Source: Planctomycetota bacterium | GTDB taxonomy: Bacteria; Planctomycetota; MHYJ01; JACQXL01; JACQZI01 | Reading direction: 5' to 3' | Assembly: GCA_016207825.1 (NCBI GenBank) | Contig: JACQZI010000008.1 | Location: forward strand, 78,133-142,132 | DNA: 64,000 bases | Shown here: positions 18,085-28,186 of the stretch, piece after piece | How positions within the stretch are numbered: the first letter of the stretch is position 1 | How the letters are laid out: each line of letters opens with the position of its first letter | Program-made: the position numbers and the translations under genes | Notes under the pieces: model-generated | The model's input: only the letters and a program-made list of their open reading frames with translations | What the model was told of the DNA's origin: nothing | The model's database searches: none

Positions 18085-21000
18085 TTAAACTGCTTTTTTA
18101 TCAGAATCAATGTTTAAGATGGATTCTGAATCGGATTTCTGTAGTTCAATATCCAGATTTTTCCTGAATCCGGTTCCGCAGGGAACAATATGTCCCAGTA
18201 TGACGTTTTCCTTCAAACCGCGCAATAAATCTTTCCTGCCGCCCAAAGCCGCTTCGGTCAGGACACGCGTCGTTTCCTGGAACGATGCGGCCGCGATGAA
18301 GCTGTCTGATTGCAAACTGGCTTTGGTTATGCCCAAAAGCAGCGGCTTGGCTGACGCCGGTTTTTTGCTCTTCTTGATTCCCGCCTGGTTTTCTTCCGCA
18401 AACTTGAATTTATCCACTATCTCTCCGGTGATAAATTCAGTATCTCCTCCGGTTGAAATGCGGACTTTGCGGAGCATCTGGGCGACAATCAGTTCAATGT
18501 GCTTGTCGTTTATTGTAACGTTCTGTGAACGGTATACGTTCTGGACTTCCCGGAGCATATATTCCTGCAAAGCTTCAAGCCCGTTAATTCTTAAGATGTC
18601 CTGCAAGACTCTCGGCCCTTCAACCAGCGGGTCTCCTGCGCGGACGCGGTCGCCGCTGTGGACTATCAGGTGTTTGCCGGGCGGAACAAGGTGTTCTTTT
18701 TCCATTGCGGTTTCCGGGTCCTTGACGACGATTGTCCTTTTTCCGCCTTTCCTCTGTCCGAGTTCGATCAGCCCGTCTATTTCAGCCACAATGGCCGGTT
18801 CTTTGGGGCGGCGTGCTTCAAAGAGTTCTGTAATGCGAGGAAGGCCTCCTGTGATATCCTGTGTGCCGCCCAATCCTCTGGGTGTTTTTGCCAGCAAAGT
18901 GCCGGTTTCTATTTTCTCGCCTTCATCCACTTCCAGATGGGCTTTTTCCGGGATGGCGTAAACTCCCAGAATGTTTCCTTTTTCGTCCTCAATGATTATC
19001 TGCGGGTGTAATTCCCCTTTGTGCTCGATAATAACCTTGCTTTTGACATTACTTTTTACGTCAACTTCCTCTTTCATAGTGACGTTTTTGACGACATCTT
19101 CATACCGCACCGAGCCGCCTTTTTCCGCGATAATCGGGACATTGTGCGGGTCCCAGTTTGCGAGCACCATCTGTGCTTTTATTTTCTGGTTTTCTTTTAC
19201 ATTCAAAACCGCACCGGGCGGGATAATATATCTTTCAAGCTCGCGCTCTTTGTTATCCACAAGGATTATTTCTCCGTTCCTGTTTACGACGACCATTTCG
19301 TTTTTCAGGTTAGTCGCTATTTTGACGTTGTTGAATCTTACGTTCCCTTCATTTTTGGAAATAATCTGGGATTCTTCAATCGTTCGCGAAGCCGTTCCGC
19401 CGATATGGAAGGTTCTCATGGTTAATTGCGTACCCGGTTCACCGATCGATTGCGCCGCTACGATTCCGACGGCCAGCCCTTCTTCCACTAATTTGCCAGT
19501 GGAAAGGTCCATTCCGTAACACTTGGCGCACATGCCAAGCGGAGCTTCGCAGACAAGCGGGGAGCGGACTTGTATTTTAGGCAGCCCCAATTCTTCAATA
19601 CGCGCCACAATGTGCTCGGTGATAAGTTCATTTTCCTCCACAACCACTTCGTCCGTGATAACATCAACAATGTTATGCCTTGAGACTCGTCCCATGATGC
19701 TTTGGCTTAAGGGCACCTCTATTTTTTCGCCTTTATAAATGACGCTTTTGGGAACCCCTTTAAGCGTTCCGCAGTCTTTCATTGTGACGACTACATTTTG
19801 AGACACATCAACGAGTTTCCTGGTGAGGTATCCCGCATTAGCCGTTTTAAGGGCTGTATCAGCCAAACCTTTTCGTGCGCCGTGGGTAGAGCTGAAATAT
19901 TCAAGAACGCTTAATCCTTCACGAAAGTTTGATTTAATAGGGGTTTCTATGATTTCACCTGATGGTTTTGCCATCAAACCGCGCATACCGGCCAATTGAC
20001 GCACCTGGTCAATGCTTCCCCTTGCCCCGGAGAACACCATGAGATAAAGCGGGTTGAAGTATTTCTTGCCGAAACGCGTGTCATCTTTTAAGCCCTTTAT
20101 CATGGCATCCGCAACTCTTTCCCTGGCGAATGTCCAACAGTCGATTATCTGGTTATAACGTTCGCCGGTTGTGATAATACCGTTGCGGTAGTTCTGCTCG
20201 ATTTTATCGATGGTTTTTTCCGCGTCCTGGATAATCTTTCCTTTTTCCTCCGGTACTTTCAGGTCATCTTTGCATATGGATAATCCGCCGATAGTGGCAT
20301 AATGGAAACCTAATTCCTTTATGCCGTCCAGTATTTTGAGCGTTTCCATCTTGCCTAGTTTTTTGTGGCATCTGTTAACAATCTGGCTGACGCCTTTTTT
20401 ATCAAGCGAATAATTATAGAAAGGCATTTCTTTCGGCAGCACGCTATTGAAAATAATTCTGCCAAGGGTTGTTCGGTACCTGCCGAATTTTGACTGGGTC
20501 GTTCCTGATTTTGTTACCACTTCTTTATTCCCCGGAAGCTTGACTTCGATCAATGCGTGCAAGCTTATAATATTCCTGTCATAAGCCAGCGAGACTTCGT
20601 CCGGCGAGCCGAAAACTTTTCCTTCCCCCGGTTCTTCATGGCGTTCCGTGGTCAAGTAGTGAACGCCCATGATTATATCCTGTGTCGGGGTAATGATGGG
20701 GTTGCCGTGGGCAGGGGAGAAAATATTCTGTGTTGAATGAATCAACAGTTGCGTTTCTAAAATCGCCTCAACAGAAAGCGGAAGATGCACGGCCATTTGG
20801 TCGCCGTCAAAGTCAGCGTTAAATCCGCCGCAAACGAGCGGATGGAGCCTGATGGAATTTCCTTCAACCAGGACCGGATCAAACGCCTGGATTCCCATCC
20901 TGTGGAGGGTTGGTGCGCGGTTGAGCATTACAGGATGGTTTTTTATGACCTGTTCCAAAACATCCCATATTTCATCGGCGCGCTGTTCAACCATCTTTTT

Positions 21001-22179
21001 AGCGCTCTTGATTGTATCGGCTACGCCCAGTTCTTTTAAGCGCCTGATGATAAACGGTTGGTATAATTCCAAGGCGATTCTTTTGGGAAGACCGCATTGG
21101 TTCAGCTTTAATTCCGGCCCGACCACGATGACAGAGCGTGCGGAATAATCCACGCGTTTGCCGAGCAGATTTCCGCGGAAACGGCCCTGTTTGCCTTTAA
21201 TCATATCGGTAAGTGATTTTAAGGGGCGTCCGTTGCTGTCTAGGACCTGTCGGCGGCTGCGCTCATTGTCAAAAAGCGCGTCAACCGATTGCTGGAGCAT
21301 TCTTTTTTCGTTGCGGATAATAACTTCCGGGGCATTCAGTTCCATAAGCCTTTTCAGGCGGTTGTTTCGGTTAATCAGCCTGCGGTAAAGGTCGTTCAGG
21401 TCTGAAGTGGCAAAGTTACCGCTTTCCAGCTGGACTAAAGGCCGTAAATCCGGAGGAATTACCGGAATTACTTCCAGAACCATCCAATCCGGTTTATTAT
21501 TGGAAGATAAAAACATTTCAACCAATTTGAGGCGCTTCGTAATTTCATTGGATTTCTGCCAGGAAGATGTTTTCTTAAGCTGTTTTTCCAACTCATTTTT
21601 GACTTCATTTAGATCCATATTATGCAATAATGCTTTTATGGCTTTGGCTCCTATATCAACCGTAAAGCCGTCCGGGAACCGTTCTTTATATTCATTAACC
21701 TGGTCTTCAGTCAGCAATTGCCCCACTTTTAAGGGGCAGTTTTTGGTTTTAATGGTTGTTACCACGAAATCCTGGTAATAAATCACTCTTTCCAATTCGG
21801 ATGTTTTCATATCCAGAAGGGTTCCCATGGGGGAGGGCATAATTTTGAAAAACCAGATATGGGCAACCGGCGTGGCTAATTTAATATGCCCCATCCTTTT
21901 GCGGCGCACGCGAGATTCGGTTATTTCGACTCCGCAACGGTCGCAGATGACGCCTTTGTATTTGATGCCTTTATATTTGCCGCAAAAGCATTCCCAATCC
22001 TTTTCCGGCCCGAAAATACGTTCGCAGAAAAGCCCATCACGTTCCGGACGATAAGTCCGATAGTTAATGGTTTCAGGCTTTTTTATTTCCCCATAAGACC
22101 ATGTTTTTATTTCTTCAGGGGAAGCCAGCCTGATTGTTGCCGTGGTAAACTCGTTGATTTTATCATAATTAACGTCCAT
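18085..22179 (-). CDS. rpoC: RNA polymerase beta' subunit
   Basis: The protein has 1,364 residues. The absolute signature [12 protein letters not shown] near residue 455 carries the three magnesium-binding aspartates. The N-terminal zinc ribbon (CFCG...CDRCG, about 62-81) and the second zinc site (CGTLKG...[11 protein letters not shown]) are complete. [19 protein letters not shown] marks the bridge-helix region. The start has AAGGAGC at a good distance. It follows rpoB after 23 bp. The wording of the N-terminus resembles planctomycetal RpoC, a weak taxonomic hint from memory. Confidence 0.98.
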   Translation of the reverse strand: MDVNYDKINEFTTATIRLASPEEIKTWSYGEIKKPETINYRTYRPERDGLFCERIFGPEKDWECFCGKYKGIKYKGVICDRCGVEITESRVRRKRMGHIKLATPVAHIWFFKIMPSPMGTLLDMKTSELERVIYYQDFVVTTIKTKNCPLKVGQLLTEDQVNEYKERFPDGFTVDIGAKAIKALLHNMDLNEVKNELEKQLKKTSSWQKSNEITKRLKLVEMFLSSNNKPDWMVLEVIPVIPPDLRPLVQLESGNFATSDLNDLYRRLINRNNRLKRLMELNAPEVIIRNEKRMLQQSVDALFDNERSRRQVLDSNGRPLKSLTDMIKGKQGRFRGNLLGKRVDYSARSVIVVGPELKLNQCGLPKRIALELYQPFIIRRLKELGVADTIKSAKKMVEQRADEIWDVLEQVIKNHPVMLNRAPTLHRMGIQAFDPVLVEGNSIRLHPLVCGGFNADFDGDQMAVHLPLSVEAILETQLLIHSTQNIFSPAHGNPIITPTQDIIMGVHYLTTERHEEPGEGKVFGSPDEVSLAYDRNIISLHALIEVKLPGNKEVVTKSGTTQSKFGRYRTTLGRIIFNSVLPKEMPFYNYSLDKKGVSQIVNRCHKKLGKMETLKILDGIKELGFHYATIGGLSICKDDLKVPEEKGKIIQDAEKTIDKIEQNYRNGIITTGERYNQIIDCWTFARERVADAMIKGLKDDTRFGKKYFNPLYLMVFSGARGSIDQVRQLAGMRGLMAKPSGEIIETPIKSNFREGLSVLEYFSSTHGARKGLADTALKTANAGYLTRKLVDVSQNVVVTMKDCGTLKGVPKSVIYKGEKIEVPLSQSIMGRVSRHNIVDVITDEVVVEENELITEHIVARIEELGLPKIQVRSPLVCEAPLGMCAKCYGMDLSTGKLVEEGLAVGIVAAQSIGEPGTQLTMRTFHIGGTASRTIEESQIISKNEGNVRFNNVKIATNLKNEMVVVNRNGEIILVDNKERELERYIIPPGAVLNVKENQKIKAQMVLANWDPHNVPIIAEKGGSVRYEDVVKNVTMKEEVDVKSNVKSKVIIEHKGELHPQIIIEDEKGNILGVYAIPEKAHLEVDEGEKIETGTLLAKTPRGLGGTQDITGGLPRITELFEARRPKEPAIVAEIDGLIELGQRKGGKRTIVVKDPETAMEKEHLVPPGKHLIVHSGDRVRAGDPLVEGPRVLQDILRINGLEALQEYMLREVQNVYRSQNVTINDKHIELIVAQMLRKVRISTGGDTEFITGEIVDKFKFAEENQAGIKKSKKPASAKPLLLGITKASLQSDSFIAAASFQETTRVLTEAALGGRKDLLRGLKENVILGHIVPCGTGFRKNLDIELQKSDSESILNIDSDKKAV

Positions 22180-22202
22180 TTTGGTTGCTCCTTAAGAATT
22201 AA

Positions 22203-25200
22203 TTATAAAATACTTTTCTTTTTATCTTTTTCCAGTTTCAAACTCAGGCATAACCCTCTTATTTCATTCGTCAACACTTCAAATGATGTTGGTACGTTAG
22301 GTTCCAGGGTGTTTTCTCCCTTGATAATAGATTCGTATATTTTTGTTCTGCCATCGACATCATCACTTTTTACCGTAAGCATTTCTTGGAGTGTATGTGC
22401 GGCTCCGTATGCTTCCAGCGCCCACACTTCCATTTCGCCGAATCGCTGGCCGCCGTAACGGGCTTTGCCGCCGAGCGGTTGCTGGGTGATAAGCGAATAA
22501 GGTCCGATTGCCCTGGCATGAATCTTATCATCAACAAGGTGGTTCAGTTTCATGATATAAGCATAACCGATCATGACTTTTTCCTTGAAAGGCAGTCCTG
22601 TCCTGCCGTCATACAAGGATATTTTTCCGTCAGTCGGCAACTTCATTTCATTCAAGGAGTCATTAATTTTTTGTTCGGTTGGCCCGTCAAACACCGGTGT
22701 TTGAATCCGGATATTCATGTTTTTCGCGTATAAACCGAGGTGCGTTTCCAGTATTTGCCCGACGTTCATTCTTGACGGGACGCCCAGTGGGTTAAGTATA
22801 ATATCCACGGGAGTGCCATCTTCCATGTAAGGCATGTCTTCTTCGGGCACTATTTTAGATACGACACCTTTATTCCCGTGCCTTCCGGCAAGTTTATCTC
22901 CCACGGAAAGGTTACGCTTAATTGAGATTTTTACCCTGACCATTTCTTGGACTCCGGTGGGTAAATCATCACCGCGCATCAGGGTGTTTACTTTGTTGTC
23001 TTTGTCGTTTTCTATTTTCTCGCATTTGTTAATCAGTCTTTGAATTCTTGATTCAACCTGGTCTTTTTCGCTGCGGTTGGAAAATTCAATACCTTTTTCA
23101 TTCAAGTTAAGTTTTACTTTAAGGTCACTGATATCTTTTATTGTTCCGCGCGAACCGTAAGTAACCGGCCTGGGCAATAATCGTTTGCCTGTAATTTTTT
23201 CTATCGGTTTGATATTTTCAGCTAATTCAAGCTCTATTTTATTGTAAAAATCACGTTCGATTCTTTTGACTTTTCTTTCCACTTCCGTTTTTTCTTTTTC
23301 GCTAACATATAAACGTCGTGCGAAGTGCTTGGTATCTATGACCACTCCTTCTACTCCAGGCGGCACTTCCAGTGACTCGTTTTTCACGTCTTCACCGGCC
23401 TTGCCGAAGATGGCATGCAAAAGTTTTTCTTCCGGAGTCAACTCACTTTTACTTTTTGGTGCGATTTTGCCTACCAGGATGTCGCCCGGCTTAACTTTTG
23501 TCCCTACGCGGATAATCCCTTTTTCATCCAGGTTTTTCAAGGCTTTTTCGGAAATATTCGGAATATCGCGTGTGAATTCTTCGCGTCCAAGCTTGGTTTC
23601 CCTAAGCTCGGCTTCGAACTCTTCTATGTGAATTGACGTTAAAGTGTTTTCCTTAACCAGGTGTTCACTGACAACAATCGCGTCTTCAAAGTTGTAACCT
23701 TCCCATGGCATAAAAGCGATCAGTATGTTTTTCCCGAGTGATAATTCGGCGTTGCATATTCCCGGTCCATCGGCGATTACTTGCCCTTTCTTGATTTCAT
23801 CGCCTTCGCGCACGATTGCTTTTTGGTTGATGCAGGTCCTTTCTGTCGAACCGGCGTATTTGCGAAGCTTGTATATTTCCACATCCGTATTGCCTTCTTC
23901 TTCGCTGCGGATGGCAATTTCATCTCCGGTTACTTTGATTACGGTTCCTTCCCTGGTAGCACGGACGACCATCGCCGAGTTTTTAGCGGCATATTTTTCT
24001 ATTCCGGTTGAAACTAAAGGTTGTTCAAGGTTCATGAGAGGAACGGCCTGGCGCTGCATATTCGCGCCCATCAACGCACGGTTTGCGTCGTCATGTTCCA
24101 AAAACGGAATCAAACTGGCGGTAAGCCCGATAATTTGCTGAGGGGAAACATCAATATACTCGATTTTATCAACCGGAGTAGAATGGAATTCCCCGTTAAT
24201 ACGCGCAATTATTTTAGTTCCGATAAGCCTGTTATACTGGTCAATCGGAGTATCAGCCGATGCGATGGCTTTGTCTTTTTCTTCATCAGCGCGTAAATAA
24301 TGGATATCATCAGATATTTTACCTTTTTCCACTTTGCGGTAAGGGGTGACTAAAAATCCGTATTTGTCAACCGAGGCGTATATTCCAAGCGAAGTGATTA
24401 ATCCGATGTTTGCGCCTTCCGGTGTTTCGATAGGGCAGATGCGCCCGTAATGTGAAATATGGACGTCACGCACTTCAAATCCGGCGCGCTTGCGGTTCAA
24501 TCCTCCCGGGCCCAATGCGCTCAATCGTCTTTCATGCGTCAGTTGGGCAATCGGGTTAGTCTGGTCGACGACCTGGGAAAGTTCGCTTCTTTCGAAGAAA
24601 TATTCAAGGAATGAAGAAACCATTTTAGAGTTAATTAAGCCTCTTGGCGTAATTTCCGGATCTAACTGATGGCTTAATCTTTCCGTAATGGCACGTTTCA
24701 TGCGTAAAAATCCCTTGCGCATTTCATCCGTAGCAAGTTCATCAATGGTACGGACACGCCTATTGCCTAAATCATCAATATCATCCGGGGTTCCTTCGCC
24801 ACGTAACACTTTAATTAAATATTTAGTGGATTCGATAATATCGTCTTTCTGCACGGTATTTTGGGTTTCCGGTATGTTCAATCCGAATTTGCGGTTTATC
24901 CTGAAACGCCCGACCTTGCCGAGTTGATAACGGTTTTCATCAAAGAACCGTTCGTGGAATACGGTTTTTGCCCTATCTAATTGGATTGGCATTCCCGGAC
25001 GCAAACGCTGGTAAATTTTTTGTAAGGCTTCTTCATGAGATTTGGTTGCGTCTTCGGCCAGAGTGTTAATAATCATCAGATTATGCTCGGAGTCGGCTAT
25101 TATTTTAAGGGATTTTATCTTTGATTCGGAAAGGAAACGGACTGTGCTTTCCGTGATTTTTTCACCTGCTTTTAAGACGGTTTTGTTGTTTTCCGAATCA

Positions 25201-25898
25201 ATGACATCCTCGGCCGCATACTTATCCTGAGCAGCTAAGACGTCTTTTTCCAGATTGATTTTTTCCACTTTGTAGAAAGCGTTGATAATCTGTGCATTGG
25301 TGGATAAAGATTCATCCATTGCCCTTAAGAATGTGGTCACAGGTAATTTACCACCCTGGTCAATCCTGAGGAAAACAATTTCTTTCTTGCCGATAGTTAT
25401 TTCAATCCAGCTGCCGCGTTGTGGGATAATCCAGGCGGAGTAGTCTTTCTTTTCCCCTGTTTTTTCCACCCGGAAATCAACTCCCGGTGAACGGTGTAAC
25501 TGGCTTACGACGATTCTTTCCACGCCGTTAATGACGAATTCCCCTCCGCCTATCATAAGCGGGATTTCTCCAAGATAGACAGTTTCCTCGATAGGTTCCG
25601 GTTTATTTAAACGTAACCTGGCTTTTAACGGTGCGCCGTAAGTCCTTTTTAAATCGCGGCATTCATCGGGTGTGTAACGCGGGGGAGTTATTTCATAATA
25701 AAGGTATTCCAGTGATACGCTGCCGTCATAAGATTTAATGGGGAATGTTTCGCTGAAAAGCAATTCCAGGCCGATTCTTTTCCTGCGTCCAGGTAATAAT
25801 TCTTTCTGGACGAAGCGTTCATAGGCTTCTAATTGAAGTGAATCCGAGGAAGGTGCCATATATTTTGTTTGGGATCTCTGGTAGCTTACTTGTTGCAT
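22203..25898 (-). CDS. rpoB: RNA polymerase beta subunit
   Basis: The protein has 1,231 residues with all major landmarks: GLITSLGIYASVDKYGF after the ETPEGANIG segment (about 490), EGYNFEDAIVVSE, and the KLAGRHGNKGVVSKI segment near residue 1000. The C-terminal VWALEAYGAAHTLQEMLTVKSDD is also present. A possible alternative start at M14 exists, but the chosen ATG follows an AGAAAA purine run rather than a full Shine-Dalgarno. Transcription probably begins upstream of rplL, with a 261-bp spacer between the two genes that may hold a processing or attenuation site. Confidence 0.98.
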   Translation of the reverse strand: MQQVSYQRSQTKYMAPSSDSLQLEAYERFVQKELLPGRRKRIGLELLFSETFPIKSYDGSVSLEYLYYEITPPRYTPDECRDLKRTYGAPLKARLRLNKPEPIEETVYLGEIPLMIGGGEFVINGVERIVVSQLHRSPGVDFRVEKTGEKKDYSAWIIPQRGSWIEITIGKKEIVFLRIDQGGKLPVTTFLRAMDESLSTNAQIINAFYKVEKINLEKDVLAAQDKYAAEDVIDSENNKTVLKAGEKITESTVRFLSESKIKSLKIIADSEHNLMIINTLAEDATKSHEEALQKIYQRLRPGMPIQLDRAKTVFHERFFDENRYQLGKVGRFRINRKFGLNIPETQNTVQKDDIIESTKYLIKVLRGEGTPDDIDDLGNRRVRTIDELATDEMRKGFLRMKRAITERLSHQLDPEITPRGLINSKMVSSFLEYFFERSELSQVVDQTNPIAQLTHERRLSALGPGGLNRKRAGFEVRDVHISHYGRICPIETPEGANIGLITSLGIYASVDKYGFLVTPYRKVEKGKISDDIHYLRADEEKDKAIASADTPIDQYNRLIGTKIIARINGEFHSTPVDKIEYIDVSPQQIIGLTASLIPFLEHDDANRALMGANMQRQAVPLMNLEQPLVSTGIEKYAAKNSAMVVRATREGTVIKVTGDEIAIRSEEEGNTDVEIYKLRKYAGSTERTCINQKAIVREGDEIKKGQVIADGPGICNAELSLGKNILIAFMPWEGYNFEDAIVVSEHLVKENTLTSIHIEEFEAELRETKLGREEFTRDIPNISEKALKNLDEKGIIRVGTKVKPGDILVGKIAPKSKSELTPEEKLLHAIFGKAGEDVKNESLEVPPGVEGVVIDTKHFARRLYVSEKEKTEVERKVKRIERDFYNKIELELAENIKPIEKITGKRLLPRPVTYGSRGTIKDISDLKVKLNLNEKGIEFSNRSEKDQVESRIQRLINKCEKIENDKDNKVNTLMRGDDLPTGVQEMVRVKISIKRNLSVGDKLAGRHGNKGVVSKIVPEEDMPYMEDGTPVDIILNPLGVPSRMNVGQILETHLGLYAKNMNIRIQTPVFDGPTEQKINDSLNEMKLPTDGKISLYDGRTGLPFKEKVMIGYAYIMKLNHLVDDKIHARAIGPYSLITQQPLGGKARYGGQRFGEMEVWALEAYGAAHTLQEMLTVKSDDVDGRTKIYESIIKGENTLEPNVPTSFEVLTNEIRGLCLSLKLEKDKKKSIL

Positions 25899-26159
25899 AG
25901 TTTTCTCCGTTTATTTATATATATCGCGCTGCCGATGTATGGCAGATTAGATTTAAGGCATTAAAGCCGCCTGGTAGTTAGGGTTTTTTCGCTTTAGTTA
26001 AAGAAACCGCGAATTGAACTATCAGAATTTTGTTTCGGTTCACGATAACTTCTTCAATTTGTTACAACTAAACCCGTTTGTTGAACCAATTTAAAAGTTT
26101 CCACGGAAAGCAGTACAACGCCTTTGCTGACTGCTGGATGTGAGTATTCGAAAAAGGCG
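25899..26159 (-). other. rplL-rpoB intercistronic spacer
   Basis: The 261 bases between rplL and rpoB hold no gene. On the minus strand a short dyad CTTTAACTAAAG lies near 25990-26010, and a purine-rich run of A's follows. In other bacteria this gap carries a partial terminator or RNase processing site. I see no clean GC stem with a U-tract, so the role is only suggested by position. Confidence 0.3.
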
Positions 26160-26591
26160 CTATTTAATTTCTACTTTTGCACCGGCCGCTTCGAATTCTT
26201 TCTTTATCTTTTCTGCTTCTTCTTTAGGTATGCCTGTTTTAACCGGCTTCGGCGCGCCGTCGACTAAATCTTTTGATTCCTTTAATCCGAGGCTGGTTAC
26301 GGTCCGGACTACTTTGATGACCTGGATTTTATTGGCGCCGGCTTCCTTGAGAATCAGGTCGAAGGTCGTTTTTTCTTCGGCTTTTTCGGCGGCTGGGGCT
26401 GCTCCGGCGGCTGCGCCGCCCATTGCCATTGCGGGCATTGCGGCCGTCACGCCGAATTTCTCTTCGAATGTCTTAACAAAATTATTCAGCCATAATACGC
26501 TGGAATTGCTTATTACTTCCAATAACAGCTGGCTTTTTTCCTCGTCTTTTAACCCTTTTGTGGATTCGATTATCTCATTAACTCCTGGCAT
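26160..26591 (-). CDS. rplL: Ribosomal protein bL12 (L7/L12)
   Basis: The protein has 143 residues, about 15-20 longer than usual. The N-terminal dimerisation domain is followed by an alanine-glycine hinge (about 50-70) and a normal C-terminal domain with [28 protein letters not shown], the elongation-factor contact region. The ATG has a strong GGAGGAG site. It heads the rpoBC series here. No rplJ is directly upstream: the next gene (26838-27530) is unrelated, so the common rplJ-rplL pairing is broken. Confidence 0.97.
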   Translation of the reverse strand: MPGVNEIIESTKGLKDEEKSQLLLEVISNSSVLWLNNFVKTFEEKFGVTAAMPAMAMGGAAAGAAPAAEKAEEKTTFDLILKEAGANKIQVIKVVRTVTSLGLKESKDLVDGAPKPVKTGIPKEEAEKIKKEFEAAGAKVEIK

Positions 26592-26722
26592 ACACTCCTC
26601 CTTTTATAAATAGATGATTAAAACGATATAGTTTAAACAAATATAAAAACAAAGTCAAGAAAAAATATATTATTTATAAAAATAAATTTTACGGTGAAGC
26701 GGGGCGGGGCGATAGTTTGCTC

Positions 26723-26781
26723 GAGGTTACAAGAAGTTACGGAGCAACCATTGCAACTTTCCGTAACTTTAATGTAACCTC
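26723..26781. repeat. Long near-perfect hairpin upstream of rplL
   Basis: The outer arms GAGGTTACA and TGTAACCTC (26723-26731 and 26773-26781), middle arms AGTTACGG/CCGTAACT and inner GCAA/TTGC form a nested stem covering 59 bases. More GTAACC copies follow to about 26805, and a CCCGA..TCGGG palindrome stands at 26811-26832. It lies after the 26838-27530 gene and before rplL on the same strand, so it may be a terminator or a small mobile repeat. Confidence 0.55.
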
Positions 26782-26837
26782 ATTAAGTAACCTTCTGTGT
26801 AACCTCCCAGCCCGAACGACCGAATGGTCGGGCAGGT

Positions 26838-27530
26838 TTATTCAATCACTATCTGCAAGCCTTTGCTCCAGGAACCGGAATTTTCCGGGTTGGTCAGGTT
26901 GACCCATCTGAAGAATCCCCAGAAAGTCTCCCCGGTATTGCCCGGCCCGCAATAGATGATAACGCTCGCCTTTTTGGAGTTCAGGGTGTTTTTGCAATCA
27001 GCCGGCTCTCCCGGAGGCATCTCGCCTTTGGGCACGATGGTGTACCGGCATTCAATCCCGTCGGCGATTGCGAGCATGCTCACCCGGGTGGCGTCTTTTT
27101 CGGTTTGTGACCGGACTTCAATGACGCCGCTGGCGGCGGGCTTGAGGTTGACATAGGGGGTGAGCTCAATCTTACAGCTTGGAGTCGGCTCAGTATCCAG
27201 CAGGTCACCGCCTAAAAGCAGTTTTTCCTGGGCCGGCATATCGCCGTCTTCAATCCATTTATTCCAAAACAGGCGTAACTTTTTCAGATATTGCTCCGCG
27301 GCAAGTTTGTGCGCGGCAACATCGGCCCTGGTTCTGGAATTCATATTCTGGCATTTATGGTAGAGCGGCTCGTATATGGCGCGTTCCGCGACCAGCGCGG
27401 CCACATCCGCAGGTGGGATGCCCCAGGCCACGGCATTAGCCACCACGACATTGACAAAATTACCCTGGATGTTAAAAAGGTTATCGTGGGTTACCTTCCC
27501 CTTGCCCAACGGACTTGTTGTGTCTTTCAT
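26838..27530 (-). CDS. Two-domain protein of unknown function (helical N-half, beta C-half)
   Basis: The protein has 230 residues and no signal peptide. The N-terminal half (about 20-105) is helical, with TRADVAAHKLAAEQYLKKL. It is followed by a linker rich in Pro, Thr and Asp, and a C-terminal half (about 125-230) that looks like a beta-sandwich ending WSKGLQIVIE. It reminds me of a recurring uncharacterised family of 210-230 residues in environmental bacteria, but I cannot name it. The ATG has AAGGAAG upstream. Four 21-bp tandem repeats stand directly in front of the gene. Its link to rplL is positional only. Confidence 0.7.
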   Translation of the reverse strand: MKDTTSPLGKGKVTHDNLFNIQGNFVNVVVANAVAWGIPPADVAALVAERAIYEPLYHKCQNMNSRTRADVAAHKLAAEQYLKKLRLFWNKWIEDGDMPAQEKLLLGGDLLDTEPTPSCKIELTPYVNLKPAASGVIEVRSQTEKDATRVSMLAIADGIECRYTIVPKGEMPPGEPADCKNTLNSKKASVIIYCGPGNTGETFWGFFRWVNLTNPENSGSWSKGLQIVIE

Positions 27531-27567
27531 AATACATCTTCCTTTCTTATTGAGCCGGACACGGCTC

Positions 27568-27651
27568 GTTTTGAGCAGAACACTGCGCGCCTTGAGCAGA
27601 GCACTGCGCGTCTTGAGCAGAATACTGCGCGGTTTGAGCAGAACACTGCCC
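27568..27651. repeat. Four tandem 21-bp repeats
   Basis: Four 21-bp units (starting at 27568, 27589, 27610 and 27631) share the core TTGAGCAGA-N2-ACTGC, with one to four differences between copies and a decayed fifth copy after them. One plus-strand frame reads as a seven-residue repeat (ARFEQNT/ARLEQST). One minus-strand frame reads as a Cys- and Gln-containing heptad, but neither has a convincing start in place. The length and lack of spacers exclude CRISPR. Confidence 0.8.
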
Positions 27652-27722
27652 GGTTAAAGAGAAACATTCCTGGTTTTAAGACCTTGGGTTATGATTTTGA
27701 GAGGTGATTTTCGATATGCCCT

Positions 27723-27763
27723 CCCCGACATTATGTCGGGGCCGAGGCTCGCCCATGCGGGCG
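27723..27763. repeat. CCCCGAC/GTCGGGG and CGCCC/GGGCG palindromes
   Basis: CCCCGAC-N5-GTCGGGG (27723-27741) is separated by a short GAGGCT-containing spacer from CGCCCATGCGGGCG (27750-27763). The same pair with similar spacer wording occurs at 9597-9673. Confidence 0.7.
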
Positions 27764-28049
27764 GCCGAAACATCGCCTAAGATGTCCCTGCCGACGGCGG
27801 GAACAAACAACCTGTATTTAGCCGGTTTTTTTATTGCCTGCCCCCCAGCCCGACAGAGTCGTTCTGGCGGGGTTCCGCAGGCGGGTTAGCGCAGGCACGG
27901 GGTTTTCGGGGGCACCTTACTCATCTCGATTATCAATAGCACTTCTTACATCAGTGTAAACAGGGTTATAGAAAAATTGGCATATTCCTGTCAAGCAAAA
28001 ATTAAGCCACAGGCTAAGCCGCAAGCTTTACCTTTTCATTCTAATTATA

Positions 28050-28079
28050 TTGACAGTTCCCTTTTCTTCATGGTATAGG
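28050..28079 (+). promoter_or_regulatory. Candidate hutU promoter
   Basis: A perfect TTGACA (28050-28055) is followed after 18 bases by TATAGG (28074-28079). The predicted transcript start near 28086 coincides with the left arm of the leader hairpin. Confidence 0.5.
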
Positions 28080-28087
28080 AAATTGCA

Positions 28088-28169
28088 AACACGAAATCAC
28101 GAGACTAAAACACGGAAACGCGAAAGATTACCATTTCGTGATTTCGTAGCATTCAGCGCTTTCGTGTTA
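28088..28169 (+). promoter_or_regulatory. Structured hutU leader (CACGAAA inverted repeats)
   Basis: AACACGAAATCACGA (28088-28102) can pair with TTTCGTGATTTCGT (28134-28147). The outer AACACG..GCGAAAG words can also pair with CTTTCGTGTT (28160-28169). The alternatives are mutually exclusive, and the last arm ends directly before the AAAAGGAG ribosome site. It could modulate translation, or it may simply be a dispersed CACGAA-type palindrome like the one at 12071. Confidence 0.4.
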
Positions 28170-28186
28170 AAAGGAGATTAAAATAT

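Larger units (their letters stand above)
27531..28186. other. Gene-free spacer between the 26838-27530 gene and hutU
   Basis: These 656 bases contain the 21-bp tandem repeats, GC palindromes at 27723-27763, a GC-rich stretch to about 27920, and then the promoter and structured leader of hutU. I found no gene with supporting signals. Confidence 0.6.

Noticed and set aside
26592-27530. A diverged rplJ gene upstream of rplL
   Set aside because: The only gene there has a helical plus beta-sandwich layout and a Pro/Thr linker, with none of the L10 N-terminal or rRNA-binding features.
27568-27651. Short tandem repeats that could be taken for a CRISPR array
   Set aside because: Units are 21 bp, directly adjacent without spacers, and diverge between copies. 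No cas gene is near.
27291-27707. Plus-strand open frame of 138 codons containing heptad repeats
   Set aside because: It lies largely antisense to the better supported gene at 26838-27530, has no ribosome site, and its repeats simply reflect the 21-bp DNA repeat.
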